From the NCBI GenBank assembly GCA_903844775.1, contig CAIMUZ010000060.1, positions 1 through 63,112 on the forward strand: a stretch of DNA of 63,112 nt, read 5' to 3'. The DNA is from an uncultured Burkholderiales bacterium (GTDB lineage: Bacteria; Pseudomonadota; Gammaproteobacteria; Burkholderiales; Burkholderiaceae_C). Position numbers and translations under genes: made by a program. The stretch's first letter is position 1; every line of letters starts with the position of its first letter. This document shows, piece by piece, positions 30,472 through 39,282 of this stretch. The notes under the pieces were generated by a model. That model was not told where the DNA came from and did no database searches. It saw only the letters and a list, made by a program, of their open reading frames with translations.

Positions 30472-30989
30472 TCAGTATTTGATTTCAACGCGACGATTTT
30501 GTGCAAAGGCCGCTTCATCGGCACCGTTCGCGGCGGGCTTTTCTTTACCAAAGCTCACCGCTTCTAATTGGGCATCACTCACGCCCAGCAAGGTTAGCGC
30601 ACGGCGAACCGTTTCTGCACGCTTTTGTCCCAAGGCCAAGTTGTATTCACGGCCACCGCGGTCATCGGTATGCCCCTCAAGCTGAACTTTGAATCTCTTG
30701 TTGGCTTGTAAATGAGCTGCATTGCGCTCCAAAACAGCACGTGCTTCTGGCTTCAAAGTAAAGCTGTCGTAATCAAAATAAACCACGTTCACGCCAGCAG
30801 GGGGGACGCCCTGTACGCCTGCGTTACCGCTGACCACAGGCGCAACCATGCTACTTGGGGCAGCTGTTGTGGTGGCTTCATTGGCGGAAGCAGCCTTGTC
30901 CTCTACGGGAACCTCGTTTAACTTAACACCCGATGAACATGCAGAAAGAACTACTGTCGGGCCAAAATCCAAAGACTTCGTTTGATCAT
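30472..30989 (-). CDS. pal: Peptidoglycan-associated lipoprotein Pal, with an apparent frameshift in the signal peptide
   Basis: The OmpA-like C-terminal domain is intact (VYFDYDSFTLKPEARAVLE, LEGHTDDRGGREYNLALGQ, ending NRRVEIKY), as is the lipobox VVLSAC. The natural start is the ATG at 30989 with GGGAG upstream, reading MIKRSLWILA, but this frame meets TAG two codons later. One missing base in about 30956-30963 would join it to TVVLSAC and give a perfect lipoprotein signal of 18 residues. The uninterrupted frame instead begins inside tolB and lacks a signal peptide. Pal anchors the outer membrane to peptidoglycan and is rarely lost. A sequencing or assembly error is the likeliest cause; a real mutation is possible. 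Confidence 0.85.
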
Positions 30990-31009
30990 GAAAAAAACTC
31001 CCATTTAAA

Positions 31010-32308
31010 TTATCGGTAAGGGCCCCAAGCAGGCTCGCGAATATCGCCACTTTGTCCGGACAGTTTGGCTTTAATTTTGCCGTCCAAGGTGGTTGTCATG
31101 AGCGCCTCACGACCTTGCAGCACTGTGGCATAAACGATCAACTTGCTGTTGGGTGCAAAGCTAGGGCGCTCATCGGCTGAAGTTTCAGTGATGGCGCTTG
31201 ACTGGCCTGTGCTCAAATTCATGACTTGAACTTTGAACTGTCCCCCAACGCGGGTGATGTAGCTTAACCACCGCCCATCTGGGCTCAGTGCGGGTGAGAT
31301 ATTGTAGCTCCCGTTAAATGTGACTCTTTCGGCCGAACCGCCAGTGGCTGCCATGCGATAAATTTGTGGGCTACCGCCTCGGTCAGAAACAAAATAGATT
31401 TTGGAGCCGTCTTGGGTAAAACTAGGCTCCGTGTCAATGCCTGCACTTTGGGTGAGTCGCTTTGCCTCGCCTGACGCCACATCAACTTGATACAACTGGG
31501 AGCCGCCGTCGCGTGTGAGTGTGGCCAACAAAGATCGACCATCGGGTGACCAAGCAGGCGCGCTGTTTGAGCCTTTGAAATTGGCCATGATTTTGCGCTT
31601 GCCCGTGGCCAGCTCATGGACGTAAATAACGGGCTTTCGCGATTCAAAGGACACATAGGCCAGTTGATTGCCTTTGGGCGACCAGGACGGAGAGATGATG
31701 GGCTCCGCGCTGGTCAATGCGGCCTGCGAATTTTCGCCATCGGAGTCAGCAATCCAAAGGCTGTATTTGCCCGAAGTTTTGGTGATGTAGGCAATGCGGG
31801 TTGCAAAAACGCCTTTATCACCAGTGAGAATTTGATAAACCCAATCTGCGATACGGTGTGCAGACAATCGCAAATCAGCCTGAGAAATGGTTTCTCTGTA
31901 ATCGCCTTTGTCTTGGCCCGAGACGACGTCCCACAACTTGGCGCGCATTTCATAGCGCCCGTCGGCCAATCTAGTGACACTCCCTGCGACCAATGCGTCT
32001 GCACTTTTTTGCCGGAGTAGAGGCATGTCGGGCCGGGACAACTCGTCCATGGCCATGCCCGCCATCGATACGGCGCGAAATTGTCCACTGCGCTCAAGAT
32101 CAGCCAGCACGATGTTCGAAATTTTTTGAGGGGAAGTTTCCTCCCCCTTGAAACCAGCGATGGCTATCGGAACTTGCGTCATTCCGACACCAGAAACATC
32201 AACCCTGAACTGTGCCAAGGCAGCGCTTGAAAAGACAGCCATGGCCGCCAGAACGCCAAATCGCCGGAATAACTGAGATAAATGGGACAGAAAAAGGATC
32301 TTATTCAT
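31010..32308 (-). CDS. tolB: Tol-Pal system beta-propeller protein TolB
   Basis: This 432-residue periplasmic protein has a signal peptide ending in SSAALA (about residue 32). The N-terminal domain runs to about 165 and is followed by a six-bladed PD40 propeller with repeated motifs such as ISPSWSPKGNQLAYVSF, APAWSPDGRSLLATL and PSFTQDGSKIYFVSDR. TolB binds Pal and passes on force from TolA during division. It is the first gene of this transcript here; tolQ, tolR and tolA are not upstream, where an MsbA-type gene diverges after only 60 bases. Confidence 0.96.
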   Translation of the reverse strand: MNKILFLSHLSQLFRRFGVLAAMAVFSSAALAQFRVDVSGVGMTQVPIAIAGFKGEETSPQKISNIVLADLERSGQFRAVSMAGMAMDELSRPDMPLLRQKSADALVAGSVTRLADGRYEMRAKLWDVVSGQDKGDYRETISQADLRLSAHRIADWVYQILTGDKGVFATRIAYITKTSGKYSLWIADSDGENSQAALTSAEPIISPSWSPKGNQLAYVSFESRKPVIYVHELATGKRKIMANFKGSNSAPAWSPDGRSLLATLTRDGGSQLYQVDVASGEAKRLTQSAGIDTEPSFTQDGSKIYFVSDRGGSPQIYRMAATGGSAERVTFNGSYNISPALSPDGRWLSYITRVGGQFKVQVMNLSTGQSSAITETSADERPSFAPNSKLIVYATVLQGREALMTTTLDGKIKAKLSGQSGDIREPAWGPYR

Positions 32309-32368
32309 AAGGAAAGTTTGTTAAAACACCTTTAATTTAGCATTGTGACACGCAGTAAAATCAATTTG

Positions 32369-34162
32369 ATGACACCAACACCCGCTGACAGCCCCGAAAA
32401 GGAAACGCCCTTTCATCAAAGGATGTTACGTTTGTGGCCCTATTTTGGCAAACAGCGGGCAGTTTGGGCCATTGCCATGCTTGCCACTCTGGTTGCGGCC
32501 TGCACAGAGCCCCTCATTCCCGCCCTTTTTAAACCCCTCCTAGACGATGGCTTTTCTGAAAAGGCTTTTCCTTTGTGGATGGTACCTACTGCCGTGATTG
32601 GTATCTTTTTAATCAGGGGGATTGCATTCTTTATCTCGCAATACGCCTTGGCCCGAATTGCAAACGACGGTATGCAGGCCATGCGCGATGCACTTTTCCA
32701 GCGGCTCATGCACGCTGAGATGTCCGTGTTCAGCAAGCAATCTGCCAGCGCCCTCTCCAACACCCTGGTCTACGAAGTTCAAACTGGCGCATCCCAATTG
32801 ATTTCGGCCTTGCTGGGTCTCTCCCGCGATGGCTTTACGGTCATCGCGCTGATCGCTTATTTGTTTTTCCTCAATTGGAAGCTCACACTTTTGGTCTTCA
32901 TTGTGGTGCCCGGTTCAGCTTGGGTTATCAAGAAGCTGTCAAAACGACTTTATTCACTCACACGCGACAGCCAAGCAGCCACCGATAATTTAGCTTACGT
33001 CGTTGAAGAAAATGTGCTTGCGCATCGTGTCATTCGCTTGCATGGCGCCCAAAGCGATCAGTTGAATCGATTCAAACAATTAAGCCAAAGACTCAGAAGG
33101 CTGGCCTTAAAGTCAACCATCGCATCAGCCGCCATGTCGCCTTTGACTCAAGTGATGGCAGCCATAGCACTGTCTGCTGTTTTAGTCGTCGCCTTGATTC
33201 AAAGCAGGGCTGGTGTGCAAGGCGTCACCGTTGGTAGCTTTGTGGCATTCATCACGGCCATGTTGATGTTAATTTCCCCTATCAAAAAACTATCCGATAT
33301 TGCAACACCAGTCACCCGCGGATTGGCAGCGCTTGAACGCGGTTTGCTATTGCTTGAGGAGGTTGATACTGAGAAAGAGTTTGACCACACAAGCAATCCG
33401 CCTGCCCCTCCCCCCCTCAATCCTGAATCTTCCAACAGCATCGAACTGCTTGATGTATCGGTTCGGTACACAACCGATACACACTTGGCACTGGACCAGA
33501 TCAGCCTCAAGATCAAAAAAGGCGAAACCATTGCCTTTGTGGGCCCCTCAGGCTCAGGCAAAACCACCCTGATTAATTTGTTGCCACGATTTGTATTGCC
33601 CTCAGAGGGACACATTTCAATCTTTGGAACACGCATCGAAAATTGGTCGTTGAAGCATCTGCGCTCTCAATTCGCCATGGTGAGTCAAGACGTCATCATG
33701 CTCAATGAAACTGTCGCGGCCAATATTTCATTGGGCACTGCCGTGGACAGAAACCGCATTCAGCAGTGCTTGGATGCCGCCAATTTGGCGGCAGACATTG
33801 AGCGTTTGCCACAAGGCATGGACACCGTTCTTGGACACAATGCTGCCCAACTTTCGGGCGGTCAACGTCAAAGATTGGCCATCGCCAGAGCACTCTACAA
33901 AGATGCGCCGATCCTCATACTGGACGAAGCCACATCCGCTTTAGACAATGAGTCTGAGCGACTGGTTCAAGATGCCTTGCAAAAACTCATGCTAGGCCGA
34001 ACCACCCTGATCATTGCGCATCGTCTTTCCACCATTGAGCATGCCGATCGAGTCGTGGTCATGCAACGTGGCCTGATTGTGGAACAAGGTCGACACCTTG
34101 AATTGCTTCAGGCTGGGGGCATTTATGCCAAGTTACACCATAAAGTTGAGCCTGCCGCCTAG
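32369..34162 (+). CDS. msbA: Lipid A export ABC transporter, MsbA type
   Basis: The protein is 597 residues from the ATG at 32369; a GTG 24 bases upstream is an alternative and neither has a ribosome site. It is a half-transporter with six helices (about 35-320) and one ATPase domain. Walker A is GPSGSGKTT, Q loop VSQDV, signature LSGGQRQR, Walker B LILDEATSALD, and switch His in IIAHRLST. The pattern FHQRMLRLWPYFGKQR and overall length match MsbA, which flips lipid A-core across the inner membrane. Other lipid exporters of the class cannot be fully excluded. Its stop overlaps the rng stop on the other strand. Confidence 0.87.
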   Translation: MTPTPADSPEKETPFHQRMLRLWPYFGKQRAVWAIAMLATLVAACTEPLIPALFKPLLDDGFSEKAFPLWMVPTAVIGIFLIRGIAFFISQYALARIANDGMQAMRDALFQRLMHAEMSVFSKQSASALSNTLVYEVQTGASQLISALLGLSRDGFTVIALIAYLFFLNWKLTLLVFIVVPGSAWVIKKLSKRLYSLTRDSQAATDNLAYVVEENVLAHRVIRLHGAQSDQLNRFKQLSQRLRRLALKSTIASAAMSPLTQVMAAIALSAVLVVALIQSRAGVQGVTVGSFVAFITAMLMLISPIKKLSDIATPVTRGLAALERGLLLLEEVDTEKEFDHTSNPPAPPPLNPESSNSIELLDVSVRYTTDTHLALDQISLKIKKGETIAFVGPSGSGKTTLINLLPRFVLPSEGHISIFGTRIENWSLKHLRSQFAMVSQDVIMLNETVAANISLGTAVDRNRIQQCLDAANLAADIERLPQGMDTVLGHNAAQLSGGQRQRLAIARALYKDAPILILDEATSALDNESERLVQDALQKLMLGRTTLIIAHRLSTIEHADRVVVMQRGLIVEQGRHLELLQAGGIYAKLHHKVEPAA

Positions 34163-35634
34163 AGCAATACAATGTCGTATTGTTCTTGCCCCATGGCTGA
34201 TTCACTTTGAAGCGAGATTGGCTTTGCAATAAAGTCAGAGAGCGCGGCCAAATGTTGGCTCTCCTCGTCCAATAAAAGCTCAACGACACCCGGCGACGCT
34301 ACAACGCGAAACTCGCGGGGATTGAATTGTCGGGCTTCTCGCAAGATTTCTCGCAGAATGTCGTACACCACGGTTCGAGGCGTTTTGACGGTGCCCTTGC
34401 CTTCACAGCTAGGACAAGGCTCACACAGCATGTGAGACAAGGATTCACGCGTGCGCTTGCGCGTCATTTCAAGCAAGCCCAATTGCGAGAACTCCCCCGC
34501 CATGGTTTTCACCCGGTCTCTGCCCAATTGCTTTCTGAACTCTTCAAGGACCGCAGTTTGATGCTCATCACGTGTCATGTCTATAAAGTCGACAATGATG
34601 ATGCCGCCTAAATTTCTAAGGCGCAATTGGCGCGCAATGGCGTGAGCAGCTTCCAAATTGGTCTTGAAAATTGTGTCGTCAAAATTTCGAGCACCCACGT
34701 AGCCACCGGTATTGACATCAACAGTGGTGAGGGCTTCAGTTTGATCAATAATGAGGTAGCCACCTGATTTCAACTCAACCCTTCGGCCCAGTGCTTTGGC
34801 CACTTCTTCATCGATGGCGTACAAATCGAAAATAGGTCTTTCGCCTTTGTACAGCTGCAATCTGGCGGCCGATGCAGGCATAAACTCTTTGGCAAACTGA
34901 GCCAGCACTTCAAATTGTTCTTTTGAATCGATGCGAATGGTTTGGGTCGCTTCACTTACCAAATCTCGTAAAACCCTTTGCAACAATGTGAGATCTTGAT
35001 GCAAGAGGGACTGGGCAGGCAATCGAGTAGAGGCTTCTTTAATGCGAGTCCAGGTCTTGCGCAAATAAGCAATGTCTTCACCCAATTCGTCATCACTTGA
35101 ATCTTCTGCGTTGGTCCGCAAAATAAATCCACCACCTTGGTCGCCGACCATCTTCTGCAAGCGCTGTCTGAGCGCATCGCGTTGCTCAGTGGGAATTTTT
35201 TGGGAGACACCAATGTGATCATCTTGAGGTAAAAAGACCAAGTGACGCCCAGCAATGCTGATTTGAGTAGACAGCCTGGCCCCCTTGGTGCCAATGGGAT
35301 CCTTCACGACTTGGACCATCAGAGCCTGACCTTCAAAGACTTGCTTTTCAATGGGTATAAGCGCTTGGGTGCTGCGAGCCACTTGCGGCGGTTCGCCTTC
35401 TGGTTGTCGGTGCCAGACATCTGCGACATGCAAAAAAGCAGCGCGTTCTAAGCCAATGTCAATGAACGCCGATTGCATCCCAGGCAAAACGCGTGCAACC
35501 TTGCCCAAATAAACATTGCCAACGAGTCCACGCTCTAAAGAACGCTCGACATGAAGCTCTTGAATGGCACCCAATTCCACGACTGCAACACGCGTTTCTT
35601 GAGGTGACCAATTGATCAAAATATCTTGTTGCAT
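34159..35634 (-). CDS. rng: Ribonuclease G
   Basis: The 491-residue protein starts MQQDILINWSPQETRVAVVE and contains an S1 RNA-binding domain (about 38-130) and the RNase E/G catalytic core with metal-binding aspartates in TTVDVNTGGYVG and GGIIIVDFIDM. The zinc-link cysteines are in CEPCPSCEGKG, near residue 405. It has no C-terminal scaffold, which separates it from RNase E. RNase G matures 16S rRNA 5' ends and degrades some mRNAs. The last 4 bases overlap the end of the convergent msbA gene. Confidence 0.95.
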   Translation of the reverse strand: MQQDILINWSPQETRVAVVELGAIQELHVERSLERGLVGNVYLGKVARVLPGMQSAFIDIGLERAAFLHVADVWHRQPEGEPPQVARSTQALIPIEKQVFEGQALMVQVVKDPIGTKGARLSTQISIAGRHLVFLPQDDHIGVSQKIPTEQRDALRQRLQKMVGDQGGGFILRTNAEDSSDDELGEDIAYLRKTWTRIKEASTRLPAQSLLHQDLTLLQRVLRDLVSEATQTIRIDSKEQFEVLAQFAKEFMPASAARLQLYKGERPIFDLYAIDEEVAKALGRRVELKSGGYLIIDQTEALTTVDVNTGGYVGARNFDDTIFKTNLEAAHAIARQLRLRNLGGIIIVDFIDMTRDEHQTAVLEEFRKQLGRDRVKTMAGEFSQLGLLEMTRKRTRESLSHMLCEPCPSCEGKGTVKTPRTVVYDILREILREARQFNPREFRVVASPGVVELLLDEESQHLAALSDFIAKPISLQSESAMGQEQYDIVLL

Positions 35635-35664
35635 GTTTCTTTATTTCTGATTCGGAAATTCAAA

Positions 35665-36006
35665 TTAAGCAGTGTCGTGAGGGAGATCAATCGGCCATGG
35701 CGATTGCGGTATGGGCCATGATAGCAACTCTGCCAATCTGCACACAACCCAAAAGGACTCCTCCGGGCTGGCAGTGGCGGCGCTCACCAGCAGGCCTCTC
35801 CAACATCTCTCAAGCGCATCGTCCTCCGTGATACCCAGCTGAAATTGTTGACTGCTGGCAGTGTCAATGAGCATGTTGGCCATGTCTTCGCAAAGCTCAT
35901 AGCGTGCGCTTAAATCTGTTCTTGTGAGGCGTGGCTTAACACGCCCTTTGTCCAAATAAAGTGACATGAATGAGTCAGGAACAAAGCTCTGGTTTTCTTC
36001 GTACAT
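35665..36006 (-). CDS. Conserved protein of unknown function (113 aa)
   Basis: I cannot assign a function. The protein begins MYEENQSFVPDSFMSLYLDK, is acidic to neutral, predicted mostly helical, has no signal peptide or membrane segment, and includes the well-ordered segment ARYELCEDMANMLIDTASS and GITEDDALERCWRGLL. It resembles short Burkholderiales proteins sometimes labelled 'ATPase with chaperone activity', a label that no visible motif (no Walker box) supports. It sits between icd and rng on the same strand, 31 bases after icd and 30 before rng, so it is probably co-transcribed. Codon use and position argue for a real gene. Confidence 0.72.
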   Translation of the reverse strand: MYEENQSFVPDSFMSLYLDKGRVKPRLTRTDLSARYELCEDMANMLIDTASSQQFQLGITEDDALERCWRGLLVSAATASPEESFWVVCRLAELLSWPIPQSPWPIDLPHDTA

Positions 36007-36037
36007 TCGATTGCTTTAGGGGGATTCAATCCGCAAA

Positions 36038-37291
36038 TTACATGAAGTCAATGACCACATTGCCAAAGCCCGAACAACTGACTTGAGAGGCGCCATCCAT
36101 GAGTCGCGCAAAATCGTGCGTCACCCGTTTGCTTTGAATGGCTTCTTCCATCGCCTTGATGATGATGTCAGCAGCTTCCGTCCAACCCAAGTACCGAAGC
36201 ATCATTTCTGCAGACAAAATTTCTGAACCCGGATTGACATAGTCCTTGCCTGCAAATTTACTGAGCGCCCCTACTGTGGCCTCAAAACAAGCAACGCTGT
36301 CTGACATGTTGGCTCCAGGCGCGATGCCAATCCCACCGACCTGCGCAGAAACCGCATCCGAAATATAGTCCCCATTTAAATTCAGAGTTGCCACGACAGA
36401 AAACTCTTGAGGGCGCATCAAAATCTGTTGCAAGAACGCATCCATCTGGATATCTTTGACAGTGATGTTTTTACCCGATTTGGGGCTCTTGAATTGACAC
36501 CAAGGCCCATCATCCATGATCTTGGCACCAAACTCCTCCTTCGCCAATTCATAGGCCCAATCTCTGAATGCGCCCTCGGTATACCGCATGATGCTGCCCT
36601 TGTGAACAATGGTCACACTGGGTTTGTCGTGGTCAACGGCATACTGAATGGCTTTACGAACCAAACGTTGGGTGCCTTCACTCGAAACAGGTTTCAAGCC
36701 AATGCCAGAAGTGTTGGGGAATCGAATGCTTTTCGCGCCTAATTCATGGGTTAAAAAGTTGATGAGTTTTTTGCACTCGGGACTGTCAGCCTCAAACTCA
36801 ATGCCCGCATAGATATCCTCAGAGTTTTCGCGGAATAGTGTGATGTCAGTTTTTTCGGGCTCGCGAACGGGGGATGGCACCCCTTTGAAATATCGAAGAG
36901 GACGCAGGCAAACGTAAAGATCTAAAGCCTGTCGCAGGGCCACATTAAGGGATCTGATATGGCCTGTGGCAGGTGCATTCAATGGGCCTTTAATGGAGAC
37001 CACGTAGTCTTTTAAAACGGCCAATGTTTCTTCTGGCAAGTAGACGTCAGCACCGTAGAGTTGGGTCGCTTTTTCGCCGGCATAAACCTCCATCCAATGA
37101 ATGGCTCGTTGAGATTGGTAGGCCTTTTGGACAGCGGCATTGACCACCTTGATCATGACGGGGGTGATGTCGACCCCTGTGCCATCACCTTCAATGTAAG
37201 GAATGATGGGATCTTGAGGCACATTCAATGAATGATCGGCATTGACCGTGATTTTTGATCCCTGGGGTGGCAACTGGATGTGTTGATACAT
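36038..37291 (-). CDS. icd: NADP-dependent isocitrate dehydrogenase
   Basis: The 417-residue enzyme oxidises isocitrate to 2-oxoglutarate in the TCA cycle. It has the E. coli-type N-terminus ([20 protein letters not shown]), substrate-binding segment [14 protein letters not shown] with NTSGIGLKP, the serine-containing phosphorylation loop region ([11 protein letters not shown]), and the NADP and metal region GTVGAL-like [15 protein letters not shown] ahead of [18 protein letters not shown]. Length equals the E. coli protein. A kinase/phosphatase partner is not in the window. Confidence 0.96.
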   Translation of the reverse strand: MYQHIQLPPQGSKITVNADHSLNVPQDPIIPYIEGDGTGVDITPVMIKVVNAAVQKAYQSQRAIHWMEVYAGEKATQLYGADVYLPEETLAVLKDYVVSIKGPLNAPATGHIRSLNVALRQALDLYVCLRPLRYFKGVPSPVREPEKTDITLFRENSEDIYAGIEFEADSPECKKLINFLTHELGAKSIRFPNTSGIGLKPVSSEGTQRLVRKAIQYAVDHDKPSVTIVHKGSIMRYTEGAFRDWAYELAKEEFGAKIMDDGPWCQFKSPKSGKNITVKDIQMDAFLQQILMRPQEFSVVATLNLNGDYISDAVSAQVGGIGIAPGANMSDSVACFEATVGALSKFAGKDYVNPGSEILSAEMMLRYLGWTEAADIIIKAMEEAIQSKRVTHDFARLMDGASQVSCSGFGNVVIDFM

Positions 37292-37370
37292 GGCAAAGCT
37301 CTCGGTTGATTCATTCTAGCCACAAAATCAGCCACAATCACGCTAAAGCAAGCCCCATCAAAGTGCGCCT

Positions 37371-37859
37371 ATGAACTGCCCCATCAAACTTTCTCAGTCC
37401 AAATTTTCATATTCCATTCAGGCGTTTTTTCTGACGCTGGTCAGTTTATTTTTAAGCCTCCAGGTTGGAGCCCAAGGTATGCCTCAGTTGCAGTTGCCAA
37501 AAGTAAGCTTGAGCGCAGGCATGCACTTGATTCAAGCCCAAGTGGCGCAGGATTTTGAGCAACGACAAATTGGACTCATGTGGCGCAAAGAAATGCCTCA
37601 GAACGAAGGTATGTTGTTTGTCTTTGAGCAAGCGGCAGTGCAATGTTTTTGGATGAGAAACACGCTCATCCCGCTATCGACAGCCTTTGTGGCAGATGAT
37701 GGCACCATTGTGAATCTGGCCGAGATGAAGCCCTTGACCGAGGAGTCACATTGCTCGAAGAAGCCTGTGCGCTACGTTTTAGAAATGAACCAGGGCTGGT
37801 TCGCCAAACGCAATATTCAAGCGGGATTCAAACTAACAGGGCCTGGTTTCAGCAAATGA
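37371..37859 (+). CDS. Exported DUF192 family protein
   Basis: The 162-residue protein has a signal peptide (hydrophobic 18-34, cleavage near VGAQG) followed by a DUF192 domain (about 52-157). The family motif appears as RQIGLMWRKEMPQNEGMLFVFE, then CFWMRNTLIPLSTAFVADDG and a Cys-bearing VRYVLEMNQGWF. DUF192 proteins are small periplasmic or cytoplasmic beta proteins of unknown role, often with conserved Trp-Met-Arg-Asn (FWMRNT). It starts 80 bases upstream-divergent from icd. No partner gene hints at function. Confidence 0.85.
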   Translation: MNCPIKLSQSKFSYSIQAFFLTLVSLFLSLQVGAQGMPQLQLPKVSLSAGMHLIQAQVAQDFEQRQIGLMWRKEMPQNEGMLFVFEQAAVQCFWMRNTLIPLSTAFVADDGTIVNLAEMKPLTEESHCSKKPVRYVLEMNQGWFAKRNIQAGFKLTGPGFSK

Positions 37860-37880
37860 GCCATGCCCGCTGGGGTGAAC

Positions 37881-38165
37881 TTAAACGCCCCACACCACAT
37901 CCACTGATTTGTCTTGACAAGCCTTGAGCATTTTTAACATGGGCTGAGAACGGTTGCGCAATGAAATTTGCTTTGGATCTTGAGACCCCTCGACTTCCTC
38001 AAGGACCACAGCGTTTTCGAGCGCCTCAATGGCCGCCCTCAACTGTTCTGCCAAGAAAATTCCCTTGACCTGATCCTCTCGGCCCATGATTTTAAGCAGC
38101 CTCTTTGCATCTGGCGCCAACATAATGAGATCGCCCGTCACTTTGGATTTGAATTTGTAGAGCAT
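37881..38165 (-). CDS. DUF1840 family protein
   Basis: The 94-residue protein starts MLYKFKSKVTGDLIMLAPDA, the usual DUF1840 opening; the longer upstream frame is not conserved. It is cytoplasmic, predicted alpha/beta, ending VDVVWGV. DUF1840 is a Burkholderiales/Neisseriales family of unknown role. It lies 23 bases after the secreted-protein gene on the same strand and is convergent with the DUF192 gene. The residue pattern is convincing, but no function can be stated. Confidence 0.82.
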   Translation of the reverse strand: MLYKFKSKVTGDLIMLAPDAKRLLKIMGREDQVKGIFLAEQLRAAIEALENAVVLEEVEGSQDPKQISLRNRSQPMLKMLKACQDKSVDVVWGV

Positions 38166-38188
38166 GTTAAATATTTTGAAGCCACCGA

Positions 38189-39199
38189 TTAACGAACGCA
38201 ATAGTAAGAAAATTCTTGCCCAGGAAATTCCGAAACGGGTCTTACCGGCGAAGGATTGGGCAAATCAGGCGCCATGACCATGTTGCCCGACATGGCCCAC
38301 AGCTTGGTCCTTGAACAGGTGACACCCCCATTCCAATCTCCTAGATTGGATAGATATTCATATTCGTCTTCAGTGGGCAATCTAGCCTGAATGGCTTTAC
38401 AGGCCATGTCGGCAGATCGGGGGGACGGCGCTTTTCCAATGGTCGCTCCTGGCGCCCCTACCAGTTCGAGCGACTTGTTTCCAATTTTGATCTTTGAAGG
38501 AAACTGCGTTTGCTGGAATGTTTCGAAAACTTGTTGGCCAATGCTGTGCATGACTTGTTCGGGAAATCCTTGTGATTGGAAGTGATAGGTGTTGCCGCAA
38601 CTGAGGTCGATGTGCAGTGTGACCAGTATTTCACCGCGACAGCTGGGCGCATATGAATAGGTGCCATAAGCCACGCCAGAAAGCGATCGCATGAGCTGTG
38701 GATCCCATGACACTTGTTTTTGAGGATCTCGCATCAAACGCAATAACTCATTCAAGGGTGCAGGATTGAAAAACATTACCTTGCGATTCTGAGGGCTGCG
38801 ATCCCGATAAACCCTGTCCAGCGAGGCTTTCACTGAGCCTGACAGCATGACATCCATGCCAGGACTGCTGCCCGCAACGCTTCTTTGTTGGTTGATTTGG
38901 TTGTCCAAGGCATTCAGTATGGCCACGATATTTTTAGATTCAACGCCTTCTCGAATCAAACTTTTTACGGAATGCGTGAGCTCCGCCATCTGCTCACTTT
39001 TTGTCCTGCCATAAGCATCATGGTACTGACACAGGTCTTTGCCTCTTGCAAAAGGAATTTGGGGCCATAGATAGACAACCGGGGGCATGGCAATCTTGCC
39101 ATTCTTTTCGATCTGAGAATTGCCCTTTGTATCCTGCGCGATGGCGACGAAAAACAATTGCGAAAGGATCGCCAGCAAAGACAAAAAGATACGCGACAT
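38189..39199 (-). CDS. Secreted protein of unknown function with a possible C-type-lectin-like C-terminus (336 aa)
   Basis: From the ATG at 39199 the protein has a clear signal peptide (MSRIFLSLLAILSQLFFVAI, cleavage near AIAQ). The middle (about 50-180) is helical and polar, with a predicted coiled helix around LTHSVKSLIREGVESKNIVA. The mature protein has six cysteines (in LCQYHD, PSCRGE, LSCGNT, MACKAI, VTCSRT, YYCVR), suggesting disulfides. The last ~75 residues (ARLPTEDEYEYLSNLGDW, then LWAMSGN and a YYCVR end) recall the short FGE/Lcl_C C-type-lectin fold. I do not recognise the whole protein. It probably shares a transcript with the DUF1840 gene. Confidence 0.75.
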   Translation of the reverse strand: MSRIFLSLLAILSQLFFVAIAQDTKGNSQIEKNGKIAMPPVVYLWPQIPFARGKDLCQYHDAYGRTKSEQMAELTHSVKSLIREGVESKNIVAILNALDNQINQQRSVAGSSPGMDVMLSGSVKASLDRVYRDRSPQNRKVMFFNPAPLNELLRLMRDPQKQVSWDPQLMRSLSGVAYGTYSYAPSCRGEILVTLHIDLSCGNTYHFQSQGFPEQVMHSIGQQVFETFQQTQFPSKIKIGNKSLELVGAPGATIGKAPSPRSADMACKAIQARLPTEDEYEYLSNLGDWNGGVTCSRTKLWAMSGNMVMAPDLPNPSPVRPVSEFPGQEFSYYCVR

Positions 39200-39282
39200 T
39201 GGAACCTTCTTCAAATCACACAGCATGAATAAATGCCATCCTAGTATGAGCTTGTTGACTCAAGATTGACGGAAGTCAAGGT

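Noticed and set aside
30990-31050. Longer reading frame for pal starting inside tolB
   Set aside because: It avoids the frameshift but its first residues come from the end of tolB in another frame and form no signal peptide. The GGGAG-ATG start is better.
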